From Hydrangea macrophylla (lineage: Eukaryota > Streptophyta > Magnoliopsida > Cornales > Hydrangeaceae): a stretch of DNA of 64,000 nucleotides. The notes under the pieces are model-generated. The model did no database searches. It saw nothing but the letters and a program-made list of their open reading frames with translations, and was not told the DNA's origin. This document shows, in pieces, positions 45,116 to 56,831 of this stretch. The translations under genes were made by a program, and so were the position numbers. The first letter of the stretch is position 1; each line of letters opens with the position of its first letter. The stretch is taken from positions 117,328,458 to 117,392,457 of the forward strand of contig CM066994.1 of the NCBI GenBank assembly GCA_033977485.1, read 5' to 3'.

Positions 45116-46807
45116 GTTTTCAACCTAATATATCTCTAAAAATATATCAAAGATAAAGCTTTTACCCTCTTCTAAGACATGCTCCATGACATGACCTTCT
45201 CTATTTTTTCCCTTATTTTTTTTTATTTTAAATTTTTATAAAAACTAATGTTATAATGGCTCTACAATTTTATTTTTTTTGTAACTATTTACTTTTTAAT
45301 ATTAAACTTAATTTTGGTCAAATGTATTTGGATAGATACATTTTGGTCAAATACATTCGACACGTGTTATTTTTAGTATAATACATGTATGTATCTAGGA
45401 TTGTACATGAATGTTGTCACGCCCGTCCCAGGAATTTATAATTTTATCATGCATATTTGTAATTTGGAAGTTTATCAATGTTAGTTGATAATGGTGATGA
45501 GGTTGACTGTGTAATAACCTGCATTTTCATTTAATTATGCATTGTCATATTTAAAATCAAATTTCATTTTCTGCTCTTATTTTAATTTCAATTCTTATGT
45601 GTGAAATTTGTTTCTTGACTGATCTCATAATTGAAATTACTTTTGGGGTCAAACTGCGATTATATAAAATTTAGCAACACCTGTATTGAATTTCAAATCT
45701 GTATTTCAAAACGGTGAGAATGTTTTCTTTTAATTCTAACTGTATTTTTATAAAACCAGAAAACCGTTTCCTACAGTAAAATGAATTTTTTGTATTTGTG
45801 TGGTGGACACAGCACCCCGAAAATACCAGTTCATGTTTAAAACTGTCCGCGCTGTGCTAAACTTCCACAGATTTTGGAAGTGATGTAAAGTTTGACATGA
45901 CTCATGCTTTATTTCTATTAATGGCAAGTGATCATTGACTTAGGCCTTGTTTGGCAATGCCTTGTGTGTGTGTGTATAGTTGTGTCCAAAAGCTATATTC
46001 CCAAACACTCTTGCTTGACCCCTATGAAGCTATACTTGTCCCTTGACTCAACTGTGGAGTCTTATTATCTATATACGTATATGAAGTGGTTTTAATTGAA
46101 TTGATAAGCTAAATCAATTTGTAGAGTGAAGAAGACACAACTTGGGCTCCAAGTTCTCCAATTGGCTCTCTCTATATATATGTTCACTACACCACACATT
46201 CACCATACTGCACATTTGCAAGTTCAGAAATTGAGAGAGTTAAGAGAGAGCTTGAGAGTTCTTAGTTTCAGAATTTTAAAGGAGAGAAGCTTATCTCCAT
46301 ACCCAAAGCTTGGAGAATTTCTTGTTTGATTGTCTTTCTCAACAATCTCTACTTCTCTAAACCTCAGTGAGTATTACTAACTCACTCAGAATGTAATCCA
46401 TTCTTTAATTACTGAATTGTGTAGTTGCTTAAAGGAACACCATTGATGATTTCACGTTTAAAGTTCATAGCTTGAAAAACATGGATTTCCAAAACTTAAC
46501 CAAAATTTGTTTTTTGAATGAAATATGAAAGATTATAGTATGTAGAGTATATGGTTGTAAAATTAGAGCTTAATTTGATCACATGAGGAAGTATATAAGG
46601 AAATTAGTTTTAACATGTTTTGATTTTTCATGAAATTGGAGAGCTATAGTTTAAATCATGTTAAATTGATTATAGATTCTTAATCTTCATTAAAAAAACG
46701 AAGAGATCCATATATAATAAGGCTAGGTTTTGTCCAGTTTGCAAAATGGGTCTGAAAATCTGAAACAGGGGAAAACTGGGGAAGAAGACGAAGTTTCTGC
46801 TGAAGCT

Positions 46808-47053
46808 CGCGCGCGCGATCCGCGCGAGCGAGGTTGGCGTTCCCAGGCAGACAGAAAAGATTTAATAAAGAAAAATGAAAATGGCCAAATCGTGCGAGCG
46901 GACCGCGCAAGCGAACTATCGCGCGAGCGATCCGCGCGCGCGATTTCCCTGTACTCTGGCAGTGACAAAAGTTTTATAAAAGAAAAGGAAAAATGGGCAT
47001 ATCGCGCGAGCGGCCCGCGCGAGCGACCTTCGCGCAAGCGGCCCGCGTGCGCG
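46808..47053. repeat. CG-rich palindromic array, 111-112 bp period
   Basis: Five 23-bp sites, each CGCGCRAGCG-nnC-CGCGCRAGCG-like, start at 46808, 46891, 46920, 47003 and 47031. Site pairs are 28-29 bp apart and pairs recur at 111-112 bp (46808, 46920, 47031). It is an island of CpG in otherwise AT-rich DNA. Both strands stay open for over 100 codons here only because of the composition. Confidence 0.9.
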
Positions 47054-47364
47054 ATTCCTAACAGATTCTAGTTTTGTTTGTTTTGTGTTAAGGGACTGTT
47101 TGGTTTAACTTTTAAAGATTGTTAAGGCTCTGTTTGGGAAATTTAGTTAATCAGAACTCTATTGGTTATGTTTGAATGATTAAAACATTGTATTATGACT
47201 TATCAATTCCCGTACGCGCGTTGTTCCTTTAATTCAGCGTTTTGCTTATGTTTAAATGCATATCATTCATATGGGGTCAGTGGTACATGCATGTGGGTGT
47301 CAGTCAATGTGGAAAAGAGTAATGGTCAGTGTGGAAAGAGTATTGAGTTTGAGATTGAGATTAT

Positions 47365-47760
47365 ATGGTGGACACTCCCTGGTTATGGTATACCAAAGTG
47401 TGACGTGTTGAGATTACGGTTGTGGTTGTGGTTGTGGTTGAGATTGCGGTGAGAATATCTTTGAAATGCGACGGTGACAAATATAGACACTCCCTGACGC
47501 CCATGGAAGCGTTAAAGTGTGTGACGCCGAACTTGGATACTCACTAGCACCCATGGTAGTGCTAAAGTGTGGCCTACGGACACTCCCTGATACCCGAGTC
47601 TGGATACTGCGTGAGGTTGCTCCGGTATTTGCATGGCGGTTTAGGTATTCAAAGTGTGAGGCAATGGACACTCCCTGGTACCCCGGACCAAAGTGTGAGG
47701 CAAACTGGACACTTCCTGGCGCCCCGTTGCTAAAGTGTGGCTATCTTAGTGTTTCAAAGA
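47365..47760. repeat. Degenerate tandem repeat GGACACTCCCTGG...AAAGTGTG
   Basis: Six or so imperfect units, each GGACACT(C/T)CCTGG(C/T)(A/G)CCC then 8-15 bp then (T/C)AAAGTGTG. It sits downstream of the palindrome array in L3, as the CTACCGCGT repeat does in the gypsy LTR. Confidence 0.8.
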
Positions 47761-49404
47761 TACCAGAGTGAGATAGTGGGTTGTTGTGTCTGTCGAGAGA
47801 AAAGAGTCGGCAAGATGAGTGTGGTGCATTGTCTCATACACGAGTATCTGTTTTTATGAATGAACGACCTTTAATATATTCCTTGTTGTTTTATAAAATG
47901 AATTCTTTCTGCGGTTTAACTATTGATTTATACAAATTGAAAAATGGAAAAAGGTAAATGGGTATGTGTTACATTCATAGTTATGTTTTTAATACTCACC
48001 AGCTTCTTGAAGCTGACGACGTTGATGCGTCCTGGACATTCGTGTTCAGGCTTTTCAGGTTATGATCAGGAAGGACCTTATGACTACGCTAACTGAGCAT
48101 GGCTGCCTTTGGAATGAGAAAACTGTTTATCTATTATATGCTTTAAGTTATATGTTTTAGATTAAGAGCTGATTTTGTTATAAGGATGACTGTAATAGAC
48201 ATTAAGATATTGTTTTGTTTTAAGGCGGTCTGTGCCTTTAGATGACCCCGTGCTGTAATATGTAATAAGTTAGAAAAATTTTGTAAGCCTTGTTTGCTCT
48301 GCTCTGATTATTATGCTTTGGTTTTCGACGTTTGGGACGGAATCGATCCTTCAAACTGTCGCGACCTACGGGTCCATAAAGGAAATTAAACGCTTTCCTT
48401 ATTTATGCTACGTCGGGGCGTGACAGACTGTGAGTCAACGGTAAGGTGTCAGTAAGGACACGGGAACATGGCAGTTCATATTGCATGGGCATGAGTAAAT
48501 GATATTTATGTGATTTTAAATGTTATTTGACTTTACCTGATTTTGTGAATAGTGAATTATACATGTGTAGTATAGTTTCTGGTAATCTCAATATTGTTAT
48601 ATATCGTTTTGAGAACTGTGGTGAGAACGTGAGTGACGCGTTAGATAAAAAGGGTAGGTGGTGTAGAGATTTCACATAATTTAGTTTTCGGACGTTATTT
48701 TTGGACCCAAACGAGACTTAGTCGGAAACTTCTGAAATTTATAGTTTTCACTCGTAAAGTTATAAAATGGACGTGTGCGACGTTTCATGGGTTAATTAGA
48801 AGTTTGAGAAACTCGTGGGGAGGTAAACGCAATTCCCGAAAAGTTTGCCTATATATAGTAAGTGGATGAGATTCATTCTCATCCAAAACTCATAAATATC
48901 TAGAGAGAGGAGAGAGAAGGGAGATTTGGTTGCCACGAGCTTGCCGGCGACATACGACGACCTTCCGTCCGCCAGTTTTTCTCCAGATTTCGTATTTGAA
49001 CTCGTGGAGGTAAGATCTACGTTTTGATACTACTTAGGCCGTGTTTGGCCAATTTTTGTAAAAATCTTAATTTTAGACTTTTGGGAAAAACAGGTATAAA
49101 CTTATAGGAATTTTCTCAAATTCGAAATCCGACGATTATTTAGCCTCCTAGTCGATCCTTCAAAGTTTGGGGAAATTGCACGAGGTATGAAGTCCTAACT
49201 TGTGAAATATAGAGAAATACAGTTTTATATTTCGACGAAATTGAGATCCGGGCGAAATCCATGCGTTAATTGTAGGCCCATTATGCACGCGCTAAATTGT
49301 GAAAAGCATGTCTAAATTTATGCGAGCACGTTGAGTTGTCTATGTGGGTCAAAGGGGGGTCTTATACAAATTCATGCCGGAGTAAGCTTCTCAATGTTTG
49401 AGAA

Positions 49405-49527
49405 TTTGAGTAGGCTACTGTGCATGGTTGTAGGCTTGGACTTGCCATGGCACTTGTGGGATGTAATGGTTGTAGGCTTGGACTTGCCATTGACATTGCG
49501 GTTTAAGGCTTGGACTTTCCGCTACCG
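49405..49527. repeat. Variable tandem-repeat cassette of L2
   Basis: Three imperfect units of GTAGGCTTGGACTTGCCAT with G(G/A)CA(C/T)TTG-like links. The left flank (GTAAGCTTCTC) and right flank (ACCGGATGAATGC) match L1, but the repeat word does not. Confidence 0.7.
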
Positions 49528-49619
49528 GATGAATGCATATTTTTCTCCCTAGAGACTATTGATATGATTTGTGAGAATAAAGCATGTTTTGTTATATGTT
49601 GCATATGTTAGACTTGTAC

Positions 49620-49638
49620 GCTCAGCATATAGCTGAGC
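49620..49638 (+). other. Conserved stem-loop of L2
   Basis: GCTCAGC-ATATA-GCTGAGC, identical to L1 (39162-39180). Confidence 0.6.
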
Positions 49639-49944
49639 AGTGGAGATGTACTCCATTGCAGGTAAGAAGAAAGACAAGAAGAAGCGTGATGAGTGAGGCC
49701 GTTAAAGAACGCCAGGGGAATCACTTGTTTATATTTTGTTCCTATTTCCTAAACTGGTATCAAGGAATTGGGTTATGTAATACATTGTAATAGAGTCATG
49801 GATTAGTTCTGTAGTATGGTAATCTTGTAATTGAACTCCTGTAGTTGTGTTTTAAATGTTGAAATTCAGTTATGGTTGTGATTGTTGTTGGTGTGGAGAA
49901 GCGTGAGTTATTAATTTTCACAGCAGGGCTGCCCAGCAGGGGAG

Positions 49945-50340
49945 CAGTCGATTGGACGCTATGTCAGTCGACTAGATCCCGTGTGATTGAGACACTAAAA
50001 GTGAATAGTGAGAGAAGCAGCCTACTGGACCCTTTATCAGTCGACTGAACACTGTTGATTTTTGGCTACTGCTTTTATATATGGCAAAACCAGTCGAATG
50101 TACCATCAATCAGTCGACTGGACCCCTTTTTAAAATGTTGCATTTTGGTTCTGCATAACACAGTCAACTGGGGACCTTTGATCAATCGACTGAACACTGT
50201 TGATTTTTAGCTACTGATCCAAATAGTAACCAGTGTAGTCGACTGGGTTCCCTGATCAGTCGACTGGACCTTTGTTGAGAATTTAGGGTTTTGGTTTCTG
50301 CTAGGAACAGTCGACTGAACCCTAGGCACAGTCGACTAAA
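49945..50340. repeat. CAGTCGACTG array of L2, decayed
   Basis: The paired-site array of L1 is present with several mutated cores (for example CAGTCGATTGG at 49945, CAGCCTACTGG near 50018, CAGTCGAATG near 50091, CAGTCAACTGG near 50161, GTCGAC near 50237, 50258, 50310 and 50330). The pair spacing of about 20 bp is kept. Confidence 0.85.
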
Positions 50341-50523
50341 CCTCTGTTTTCAAAACTGTGTTCCTTTGGACAGGTTTCAAGTGAACAAAACTTTTTATAA
50401 CTCTGATTTTAATAGTTTTAATAATGTTTCTGCTGCTATTTGACTTTAATGGAACTGGATAAGCCTTAATGGGGTGCCACATGTCCTGTTTCTGCGCGTA
50501 GCGGGATGGGTCGTGATAAATGT

Positions 50524-51086
50524 ATTTAGAGAGATTCGGGTATGGAAGTTGGAAGTGATACATGTATACATTAAATACTTGAGTTCTAGAATTCCCTAAC
50601 TCATACTATATAAACCCATGTAATTTAGCCATCCTTCATCACTCTATATCTTTGTTTCCCTCTCTATGAGCAATCCCCACCAACTCTCAAATCGTCTCTA
50701 CCTGATACTCCAAACTCACACGGATTCACTTAGGGTCAGTTTTGAAACCTTGCGATTTTGCAAATTATGTGAAACATCTTTTTTTTCCTGTTTTTGCTTT
50801 TTGGCCCATTTTCAGTTTTCATTTTCAAAAGAAAAAATGGAAATGATTACCAAACGCGTGCCTATTGTGCCATGTAACATTTTTTTGGATTTTTTTAATT
50901 AATATATATGATATGATTATTGTATTTTTTTTTAGGGAGTTCGTTTGTTTCTTTGACTTCCACGTGTCGTTCGTTAGGTCTTAGTTAAGTTGAACTTTTT
51001 CATATTTATGTTATGAGCTAATAGTAAAGAGTACCAAAAAAAATCATTGAATTAGAGTCTCATGCATTACACAAGTTGTCGACTAA
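50524..51086. other. AT-rich intergenic sequence
   Basis: No gene. Contains a TTTTCTGTTTTTG / GAAAATGAAAA stretch; the ORF at 50666 has no family resemblance. Confidence 0.45.
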
Positions 51087-52242
51087 TCTATTTTATATAT
51101 ATATATATAAATGCTGAGGCAAAAACTGTTCTCACATGCTGCCACATCAGCATTCCATTCTTCAACCAAAAATCCAATGTGGCAAGAGCAACATGAGTTC
51201 AGCAGCTCTCTCTCTCTCTCACCAAACCAAACCTCATGCATACCTTCCCTGACTTTTACTATTCCTCTTGTCAATCGTTACATTCATTGTTGTTTAACAC
51301 AATTATTACTTTTCTCTCTCTTCCACTTCCCTTTGACTGTTCGTCTTCTCCCCCACTAAACCATAATCAGTTTTCCCCAGTTTCATATCGTCTCTCTCTC
51401 TCTCTCCATTTTTTTCTTTCCTAAATCTGCCAATCACTCAACCTGTCCATCACTACCACCAGCTGGCAGAATCACCATGGCTGCACAATCACTGCTTTAT
51501 CCAAGCACAATCACTCCACCTCTCCTAAGTGATTCTACTGGCCAAATCTTTCTTTATCTCTTAGGTATCCCTTTGTATAATATCTTCGTCTCTCCAGATC
51601 TATCTTTCTCTCTTAGGTATTCCCCTCTCTAGACCTATCTTTCTCTGTATAAATAAACATATATATATGTGCTCTTTTATGTATCCAAGGATCCTCTGTT
51701 CCTGTTAGATGGAAGGAAGCAAAAAAATATAGAAGTAAAAAAAAAAAAAAAAAAAAGAAAAAAAAAAGCAAAGAACTACACAGGTCATAGGTTTACATTG
51801 GTATGTGGATACGTAGATATCCAATACATATCCATCCATAGATATGGTTATATATCTCCACCTGACCACCAACTTAACTATTCAGCCAAAAAAATGTATG
51901 CATGTGTTGTCATTGTTTGTGATTGTATGTATGTATGTATTGTGGATTGGTTAATTTTAAAATCTTAATTTGATTTTGTTTTTCAGGATCTATGGGAAGA
52001 CAATGTTCTTGAGTTTAGGAGCAAGGGTGGCATACCTAAACATTATTGAAGAGGAGAGTTAAATTCTCTCAAGATTTCCTCTTTCTTTGGATAGAAAACT
52101 AAGGACATTTAATTAAAACTAGATTTCATGTTCGCTTTTTATCTGAAATTGTATGATTTTCAACCATTTTAAGAAGAACCCCTAATTTTCTTTAAATTTT
52201 GTTTATAATAATTGTGAATTGACAATTGTTGAAATATATTGG

Positions 52243-52253
52243 GCAAGTGTGTG

Positions 52254-52296
<43 letters not shown>

Positions 52297-52297
52297 C
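52243..52297. repeat. (GT)n microsatellite
   Basis: Almost uninterrupted GT repeat with one TTTGT break. Confidence 0.95.
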
Positions 52298-52398
52298 ACG
52301 TGTTATAGCATGATATAATTATGTGTGTGAGACAATACAATTATTTTTTTTATACTAATTTAATTGTTGATTGGCATATAATAAGTTTAATATTAACT

Positions 52399-52556
52399 AA
52401 AGAGCAATGATATGGTTACCACATTTGGGACATCCCAAATGCTATGTGAGTGGTACCACATCCAGTGGTTTGTGGTACGACAATCACTACTCCAGGATAT
52501 AGTACAACTCTCAAAGCATTTGGGAAACAATTTAAGAATCATAGCATTACTCTTAA
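52399..52556. mobile_element. MITE with AGAGCAATGATATGG ends, TSD TAA
   Basis: The left arm AGAGCAATGATATGGTTACC through CATCCCAAATGC is mirrored by GCATTTGGGAAACAATT and AATCATAGCATTACTCT. TAA lies on both sides. The interior carries a short GTGGTACCACATC / TTTGTGGTACGAC inverted pair. Outer motif as in the elements at 17580 and 19559. Confidence 0.7.
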
Positions 52557-54805
52557 ATTTTGAATCTTATATTCAATTAAATGATTTCACTATTTGAATT
52601 TCGTTTTCTTTCTTTCTTTCTTTCTATTTTTTTTTCCAAATGTGTATCATGAATATTATTTGATTGATTATTGTTGATGTCTCTGGAATAGATCCATCAA
52701 ATAATGGTTGCACATTTAAGTATTAATTATGAATTTTATTTTGATTAACAGAAGAATCTATAAACCCTATTGAATTTTGTTGATCGGACGAAGATCAACA
52801 CCAGAATCGTTGACTCCGATGTTACTCAAGCCATTGTGGATTTTATTTCGAGTAGTGGAAAAAACAGCGGCTCTGCAGATGCATGATTTGGAGGTTAGTT
52901 TAATAATAAATTTTTATGGACTTTTAGATATCGAATACTTTCTTTGTTTTGCTGTGCTTAGTTTTGGCTCTATCTTATTTGATCTTCTTGTATTGGGTGT
53001 ATCTGACTCGGTGGTATTGTTTATTGCTATTGTCTGGCCTTGCACAACAAGTGTTTGATGTTCAATCTGAATTTTTTGTTTTAGGCCAAGTAATGTGGTT
53101 GAATGCATTTTTGGTTGCTTCTTCCAATCTCGTGATATTGGCTTGTAGTGGATTTTTCCCATCTCTCTATCCCTTTTTATCAATGACATATTGCTTTCAT
53201 TTGGTTTGGTTCTCTTGGGTTCTTGAAGGGATTGTACCCTTTATCCATTAATAAATTTTGTGGCCAAGCAAAAGCATTGCTTCAAATTACTTAAATTTGA
53301 AAACCAAATAGTTTATGTTTTACCGGATTATAAGAAAAACAGTATTTTCTTAGAAATGAAATAGTTTGGTTTGATAAAGTTGAAGAACAATTATTTAGTT
53401 TTAAAACTGATTAGTATTTTGAGAAACTCATAAAAAAGTTTGGTATTCGTTCGAAAAAGGAAAAAGCATAAACAAGTTTTGGAACAACAAAGCAGTGATA
53501 CAAAACAATATAATCCTTTGTTGCTCTAAGTTGTTTGTTGCATGTTAATGCTTTAGTTGCCGTCTCTCTTTTTGTTTGTCTGTTTTGTTTTGTGAAGAGT
53601 TGATTCCTAAAGATGCTACAACCTTTAACCTATAGAAATCAACTATTCTCAAAAAGCAACACTGCATTAATATAATGCTTGCTAAATCTTCCCAAAAAAC
53701 TAGAGAATTATTAATGATAAAGAACTAGAACATGTGGACTCTGGTCTTAACATCATTTAATCTCAAGGTCCTTTCTAAAACATTTTCGTATGTAGTAAAT
53801 TTTATGAATTGACGCAATCTAACTACTCTCTCCCCCTTTTTCCTTCTTGAACATTATTATTGGTTCAAAAGAGTTTGGATGTTTATCAAGTTCAGTTAGA
53901 GCAACATTTGATATGACATTGGTCTTGGACATGAAATAAATGGAAATCATTAGATCCCTGATTTTTATAACTATATGAACATGGAGAGACATGCCAGGTT
54001 TGTATAGATTTTAGGCATTATGCTCTTCGCTTATGTATTACTTCCTTATCATTTGGCTCTCTCATATCTTCAGTCATCTCTGATGTCTCTGGAACCATAA
54101 TAGTCACGTAATCCGATAGCATAATAAGATTTAAACTTTAAAACTGTCATTCAAAATAAGAACAACATTAAACTTATTCGGATAATTAATGTGTATTGAT
54201 GCAGGGGTCTTTCATTCTTAACTTTTGCTTAGAAATTGTTTTTATGCTTCATGGTATTATCTCCATAGTTTAAAGGTTTAGAAAGTTGAGTTTATTTGTT
54301 GACTCCAAAGTTGCCATACTAATAATTAAGTTTTCCCTATTTATTGATATTTCGTTTACTCTCTCTCTCAGAAAAACAATCTGTGACAATAGGTAAACCT
54401 GTAATTCGATATTCTTCATCAAGGTAACCTTTACAAGCTTCAATAATTTGTTCGTATTTGTTGATCACAATGGTTTAGAATATATTTATGCTTACAATGA
54501 TATAGCTTTCTATAGTTTTGTTTTTCTTGCAGATATGATTACTGATGAGGGAATAGCAGCGACAAGTGTACATATTCAATAAACTACCTTGACAACAACA
54601 ATAGAAAAATTGTTATAGGGCTTGATTTTTAATGTTATTTTTAGTCTTTTACAATTGCCTATTGGGAAGTTTTCTATAGTGTAATAGAAGGTTTTCCAAG
54701 AAATTGACTATTATGTCTATATAAAAATTTGATTGTTGATGCTTTTTAACTTGACAAGCGTTCTTATTTTTGATAAATTTTAGTGCATTTGCACGGGGTA
54801 TCGAT

Positions 54806-55541
54806 TCTATATATATATATATATATCCAAACAAAGACAAAAATCTGCTCTCACTATAGTCCTCCGTCGAACAGATAGATAAGATAGATCAAGAGAGAGG
54901 AGAAACAAAGAGGGAGAAGAAAAAAAGGTGAAAGAAAAAACAAAGACTACTTCATTTAAAAAGCAAATGAAAAAGTGAATCAGCCATCACGTGGGTGTGT
55001 TTGGGTTTTCAAGGAATCGAATGTGAACAATGATTCAATGTGGCAGGCTCATGCAAATGAAGGATTTTTATTGGTCTTTCTGTAGTTTATGTTAGCTCTA
55101 TTGTTGTTTGGTGGTGTCAAATCATCTGGACCTCTTTCTTTTGGGTTTATGTTTTAACTACTTTTACACTTCATCTAATTACCCCACTATATATATATAT
55201 ATATTGCAGTGTGTTTATTTTGGCCAAAATTATATGTTGTAATCGCTAAATGTCAGTTACTCATAAAATAAAGATGATAACATTCGAAATATTTGTTAGC
55301 ATGGATGCTATATTAGGATTTTTTTTTCTCATTTATATCATTGTAAGCTGTTCGTTTTATATAAATAGGTGTTCTATTGTTGTTTCTTTTTGTTTTTCTT
55401 CTTCTGTTTTCCCCCCCTCATTCTATTATATATATATATATATATATCACTACTTTAGCTCCTTTTGTCTTAAGTTTTAAATTTCAAACTTTTTTTGGAT
55501 TAATTTTTCTAGCCCGTGCGTTGCACAGGGTTGTTAACTAG
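54806..55541 (+). mobile_element. Helitron H3, 736 bp
   Basis: The 5' end TCTATATATATATATATATC starts at the decayed 3' end of H2. The 3' end is CCCGTGC-GTT-GCACAGGG (55513-55530) followed by TTGTTAACTAG and a T, a standard terminus. The interior is noncoding with two (TA)n tracts. Confidence 0.75.
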
Positions 55542-56831
55542 TTATAATTAAAAGGATACCTATTTCTCCTTCCTCTAAGCTATGCCACTTGGCATGTTCT
55601 ATACTATCCTTTTGTCCATGTAGGATTCACTAAGAGAGCCTCATTTTTTCCATTTTATTTATGTAGTTAATTAAATTAGCCTTGCTTACTTTTATTGACT
55701 TGCACAACCTTCAGCATCTTTTAATTGTTCTTTTTCTACACAATCCGTTTTTTTTTTTCATCTATCTATGAAGATATATGTATCCATATGTAATTGTATA
55801 GATATATAAATCAATAAGGGCACATTGAACCTAGTTTTTTTTTTATTGTTACGAAAATAAAAGGGCAGCTCCATCACTCGCTATGTATGTAAAGCGGCTT
55901 TCAAATTCCTAAAAAAAATAATGAAAGTTTTGTAAGAAATGAAGAGTCACAAACCTTAGTTCTCTTCTTTTTAATTCCCAAAAAATCCACCATTATCCCA
56001 CTGGAAACTCTATGGTGGTGATGTGTATGTTATATTTACACCCAAATTCCCAATAATACCATACAAAGATCAGAGTAAAACATTGAGAATCCAACCGTAC
56101 GTAGCTCTTCTTCTTCTTCTCTCTCTTTATACGCATAGTAACAATGGTGATTATATAGTTGTTTTCTCTTAATCTTTTTTTTTTCTTTTTTTTTTTGTTG
56201 TTGTTTGGTATTAGTGGTATGTTTTGGCGTTTATGTGAATCAAAATTTCCTTTTGAGTTTATATTCAATTTTCGTGATTCGAACTCAAATATAAGGGGTT
56301 TTGGGCAGTTTTCCGATCCAAACAAGGCCAAATGGCATGGCATACTTCAAGACACCCATTGATGGGGCTAATGATGGGAGGGTTATTACTAATTTCTTTG
56401 GTAATCTTTGCTAACTTTAGTCTTCTCTTTTTGGTACATGTTCTGTACAGGTGAAATTGTAGCCTTGCTAAGGAGCTCAAAACAGGAGCTTTGGCATTTG
56501 TTTTCTTGGTAGTTGCTCCTTTTTATTTGTTAATTTTATTTTATTTTGTTGTTATTTCTCTTTCTTAGGCATTGCATGTTAATTTGTTCTTTTAATACAA
56601 CATTGTTGTAGATGATCTGTGTAATAAACAAAAGTCAAACTTTTTTCCCAATCACTTTAGAAAATTGTGAGCGTTTGGACTAACTTTTCTACATATATTT
56701 TCTAAAGCTAAAACAAAACTTTTGTAAAAAGCTCAATTTTGTAACATTTTGAAAAATCTCTTCTTCTAAAATGTGATTAATATAAAATCTAATTTAAACG
56801 GACTCTTAGGAATAAAACTTTGGTTGAATAG
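55542..56831. other. Intergenic sequence between Helitrons and the copia element
   Basis: No gene supported. Near 55569-55620 a CCTCTAAGCTATGCCACTTGG segment resembles other Helitron 5' pieces (44430). ORFs at 55993-56480 overlap on both strands and have AT-rich random composition; the stretch CGATCCAAACAAGGCCAAATGG looks unique. Confidence 0.45.

Larger units (their letters stand above)
44057..45409. other. Overlapping Helitron-like 5' ends, a MITE and a duplication
   Basis: Fragments with the shared 5' pattern CCACATCA.CATC...AATCCTA.G.GGCA occur near 44097-44145, 44725-44765 and, more weakly, 44430. They belong to the same family as the H1 and H2 starts. A MITE (44516-44687) and a 184-bp-period duplication (44790-45115) also lie here. 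No gene. Confidence 0.5.
45510..48425 (+). mobile_element. Solo LTR L3, 2916 bp, nested in L2, TSD GACTG
   Basis: Starts TGTAATAACCTGC and ends TACGTCGGGGCGTGACA, with perfect GACTG at 45505-45509 and 48426-48430. Ends resemble those of the gypsy element here read in its own orientation (TGTAATACC...GGGGCGTGACA), so it is probably a related but different Tekay-type LTR. It contains a TATATATATG candidate near 46174, the CGCGCGAGCG array (46808-47053), and a degenerate repeat (47365-47760). No internal region. Confidence 0.85.
45415..50518 (+). mobile_element. Solo LTR L2 (same family as L1), TSD AATGT, split by L3
   Basis: Starts TGTCACGCCCGTCCC and ends GGGTCGTGATA (terminal CA decayed to TA), with AATGT at 45410-45414 and 50519-50523. 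Interrupted at 45509 by L3 and resumed at 48426. The rest is colinear with L1: leader after the TATA box at 48850, GTGGAGGTAAGATCTACG, the conserved GCTCAGC/GCTGAGC stem and the GTCGAC array. It is a solo LTR without coding sequence. Confidence 0.9.
51988..52894 (+). other. Exon-like segments in Helitron H2
   Basis: Two pieces have splice-site context. One follows TTTTTCAG (51987) and reads on from GGATCTATGGGAAGACAATG. The other starts after an ACAG acceptor (about 52751), contains the frame RTKINTRIVDSDVTQAIVDF and ends with GAGGTTAG. I do not recognise the protein. They are probably captured gene fragments; the first ends in stops. Confidence 0.35.
51087..54805 (+). mobile_element. Helitron H2 (non-autonomous)
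   Basis: The 5' end TCTATTTTATATATATATAT follows an A. The following sequence (CCACATCAGCATTCC, AATCCAATGTGGCA) matches H1, so it is the same family. The 3' end is decayed: GTGCATTTGCACGGGGTATCGATT lies at 54783-54806, and GCACGGGGTATCGA is identical to H1, but CTAG is missing. The next Helitron H3 begins at the junction. The 3.7-kb interior has exon-like segments (next entry) and a MITE. Confidence 0.7.

Noticed and set aside
46723..47071. Overlapping ORFs of over 100 codons on both strands
   Set aside because: They coincide with the CGCGCGAGCG array; the CG-rich repeat removes stop codons on both strands. Arg/Ala/Ser-rich products are repeat artefacts.
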